The notes under the pieces: generated by a model
Told to the model about the DNA's origin: nothing
Seen by the model: only the letters and a program-made list of their open reading frames with translations
The model's database searches: none
In this document: positions 5,592 through 6,691 of the stretch, piece by piece
Position numbering within the stretch: position 1 is the stretch's first letter
How the letters are laid out: each line of letters opens with the position of its first letter
Program-made: the position numbers and the translations under genes
Source: Euryarchaeota archaeon UBA226
GTDB lineage: Archaea; Thermoplasmatota; Poseidoniia; Poseidoniales; Poseidoniaceae
DNA: 6,691 bases
Direction: 5' to 3'
Assembly (NCBI GenBank): GCA_002505935.1
Contig: DAWL01000159.1
Coordinates: forward strand, 8,029 to 14,719

Positions 5592-6691
5592 ATGTGGACC
5601 CGTAAGGCATCTTTCACCTTCGTTGGAGGCATCGCCCTATTGTTGGTTGGGATGATGATTTCCAATCATCAATTGATGATATTTGGACTTGCATTGATCG
5701 CATTCATCACTGTCAATTCTTGGCTCTCAGGACACGGAGATGTAGAGGTTTCTCGCACTTTGTCTGCAGATAACCTGTACAAGGGTGACGACTTGTTTGT
5801 CGAGCTAGTAGTCACTAATCGCTCGATGCGACGTACCCAGATGCTCGAGGTTTACGATAACATCCCACACGAGATGAAATTACGAACAGGACTGAACTCG
5901 ATGCGTTTGAATCTCGGCCCAGGAGAAACCGCTCGCATTCGATACTCAATCCGCTGCCCTCTGAGGGGGCACTTCTCGCTAGGACCCGTCAGCCTACGCT
6001 TCCGTAATACATTCAACCTCTTCATGGAGGAAATGTACATTCCTCATCACTCTGACATGATTATCTTCCCACAAGTTGCAGATATCGAAGAGGCATATAT
6101 CAAGAGCAGAACTCCAAAGATGTATACCGGCGCTACAACACTGAAGAATTCAGGTCCAGGAACCGAGTTCTACGCACTTAGGGAATATGTTCCAGGAGAC
6201 CCATTCAAGATGATTAACTGGAAAGCATCAGCCAAGACTGGAGACGGCACACTAATTGTCAACGATACATGTAGGGACGCGGTCACCGATGTCTATATCC
6301 TGCTCGACAGCAGAGATGTCAGTAGAATTGGGACTGTGTTGAAGAATCCGCTAGAGAACAATACCATCGCTGCTGCATCTTTAGCCAGTTTCTTCCTAAA
6401 GCGGCGTGACTCTGTCGCTCTTGCAATCTATGACGACAAACTATCCTATCTACAGCCAGATACTGGCGATAAGCAGTACTTCAAGATCCTGAGCAGTCTT
6501 GCGGGGGTTGCACCCAAGGGCAATATGCCTCTGCAAGCGGTGACCAATTCATTGGCTCCACGTTTCAGTCGCGGTTCACCTGTTTTCATTCTTTCAAGCG
6601 CAGAAGGAGATGGAACGGCTCCTCATGCAATCAGAGATCTTGTAGGACGTGGACACGAAGTTGTCCTCCTATCTCCATCAAGCGTCGACTT
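5592..6691 (+). CDS. DUF58 domain protein (cut by right window edge)
   Basis: The first 366 residues of a membrane-anchored protein of the DUF58 family, which accompanies MoxR ATPases in many bacteria and archaea. Two closely spaced membrane helices (about 7–22 and 26–44) lead to a beta-rich domain (about 50–150) with the family pattern V-x-R-x-L...YKGDDLFVELVVTN...YDNIP. The diagnostic DUF58 block follows: GTEFYALREYVPGDPFKMIN (190–209), then WKASAKTGDGTLIVND (210–225). Next is a von Willebrand A-like fold starting DVYILLDSRDVS (233–244). Here the metal-site motif DxSxS reads D-S-R-D-V, so metal binding may be lost. The frame stays open to position 6691; family members usually end within some tens of residues more. 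The ATG follows the preceding stop directly (TGAATG) and has GGGGGAAGAG (5578–5587) just upstream, inside the end of the previous gene. This arrangement favours translational coupling and equal production of the two proteins. A MoxR-type ATPase would be expected nearby but is not in the window. Confidence 0.93.
   Translation, partial: MWTRKASFTFVGGIALLLVGMMISNHQLMIFGLALIAFITVNSWLSGHGDVEVSRTLSADNLYKGDDLFVELVVTNRSMRRTQMLEVYDNIPHEMKLRTGLNSMRLNLGPGETARIRYSIRCPLRGHFSLGPVSLRFRNTFNLFMEEMYIPHHSDMIIFPQVADIEEAYIKSRTPKMYTGATTLKNSGPGTEFYALREYVPGDPFKMINWKASAKTGDGTLIVNDTCRDAVTDVYILLDSRDVSRIGTVLKNPLENNTIAAASLASFFLKRRDSVALAIYDDKLSYLQPDTGDKQYFKILSSLAGVAPKGNMPLQAVTNSLAPRFSRGSPVFILSSAEGDGTAPHAIRDLVGRGHEVVLLSPSSVD

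Noticed and set aside
1..6691. tRNA or rRNA genes, CRISPR arrays, insertion sequences, attachment sites
   Set aside because: No regularly spaced direct repeats, transposase-like reading frames, terminal inverted repeats or RNA-gene sequence signatures were seen on either strand.

Overview
The window most likely comes from an archaeon. The best evidence is a full-length two-ring Cdc48/VAT-type AAA+ ATPase with an archaeal-type N domain. It sits beside a small stand-alone PRC-barrel protein and a DUF4350–DUF58 membrane gene pair, all common in archaeal genomes. Moderate GC, short intergenic gaps and purine-rich Shine-Dalgarno (SD) sequences would suit a planktonic euryarchaeote such as marine group II/III (Poseidoniia). 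That placement is an inference from overall resemblance; no rRNA or other phylogenetic marker is present.

Layout. On the minus strand, reading leftward, are a class I SAM-dependent methyltransferase (1298–558) and, 45 bases after it, an aldehyde dehydrogenase that runs off the left edge (512–1, N-terminal 170 residues). A 50-base divergent gap (1299–1348) separates them from the plus-strand genes. These are cdc48/VAT (1349–3580), an 80-residue PRC-barrel protein (3654–3896), a two-pass membrane protein with a large outer domain resembling DUF4350 (3987–5591), and a DUF58 protein (from 5592, running off the right edge). The last two genes abut exactly (TGA directly followed by ATG) and are almost certainly co-transcribed and translationally coupled. 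No stretch above 300 bases lacks a gene.

How the genes fit together. Cdc48/VAT is a general unfoldase that feeds proteins to the proteasome. Elsewhere DUF58 and DUF4350 proteins are typically encoded with a MoxR-type AAA+ ATPase, in membrane-associated systems thought to assemble or mature surface or secreted complexes. No MoxR gene is visible here; one may lie beyond the right edge. The methyltransferase and aldehyde dehydrogenase look like small-molecule metabolic enzymes whose substrates cannot be read from the sequence.

The most unusual non-coding feature is a pair of very GC-rich hairpins bracketing the PRC-barrel gene. One (3628–3654) covers that gene's ribosome-binding site and the first base of its start codon. 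The other (3903–3935) follows its stop codon. I see no clearly novel multi-gene system; these hairpins and the cysteine- and sequon-rich outer domain of the DUF4350-like protein deserve the second look.
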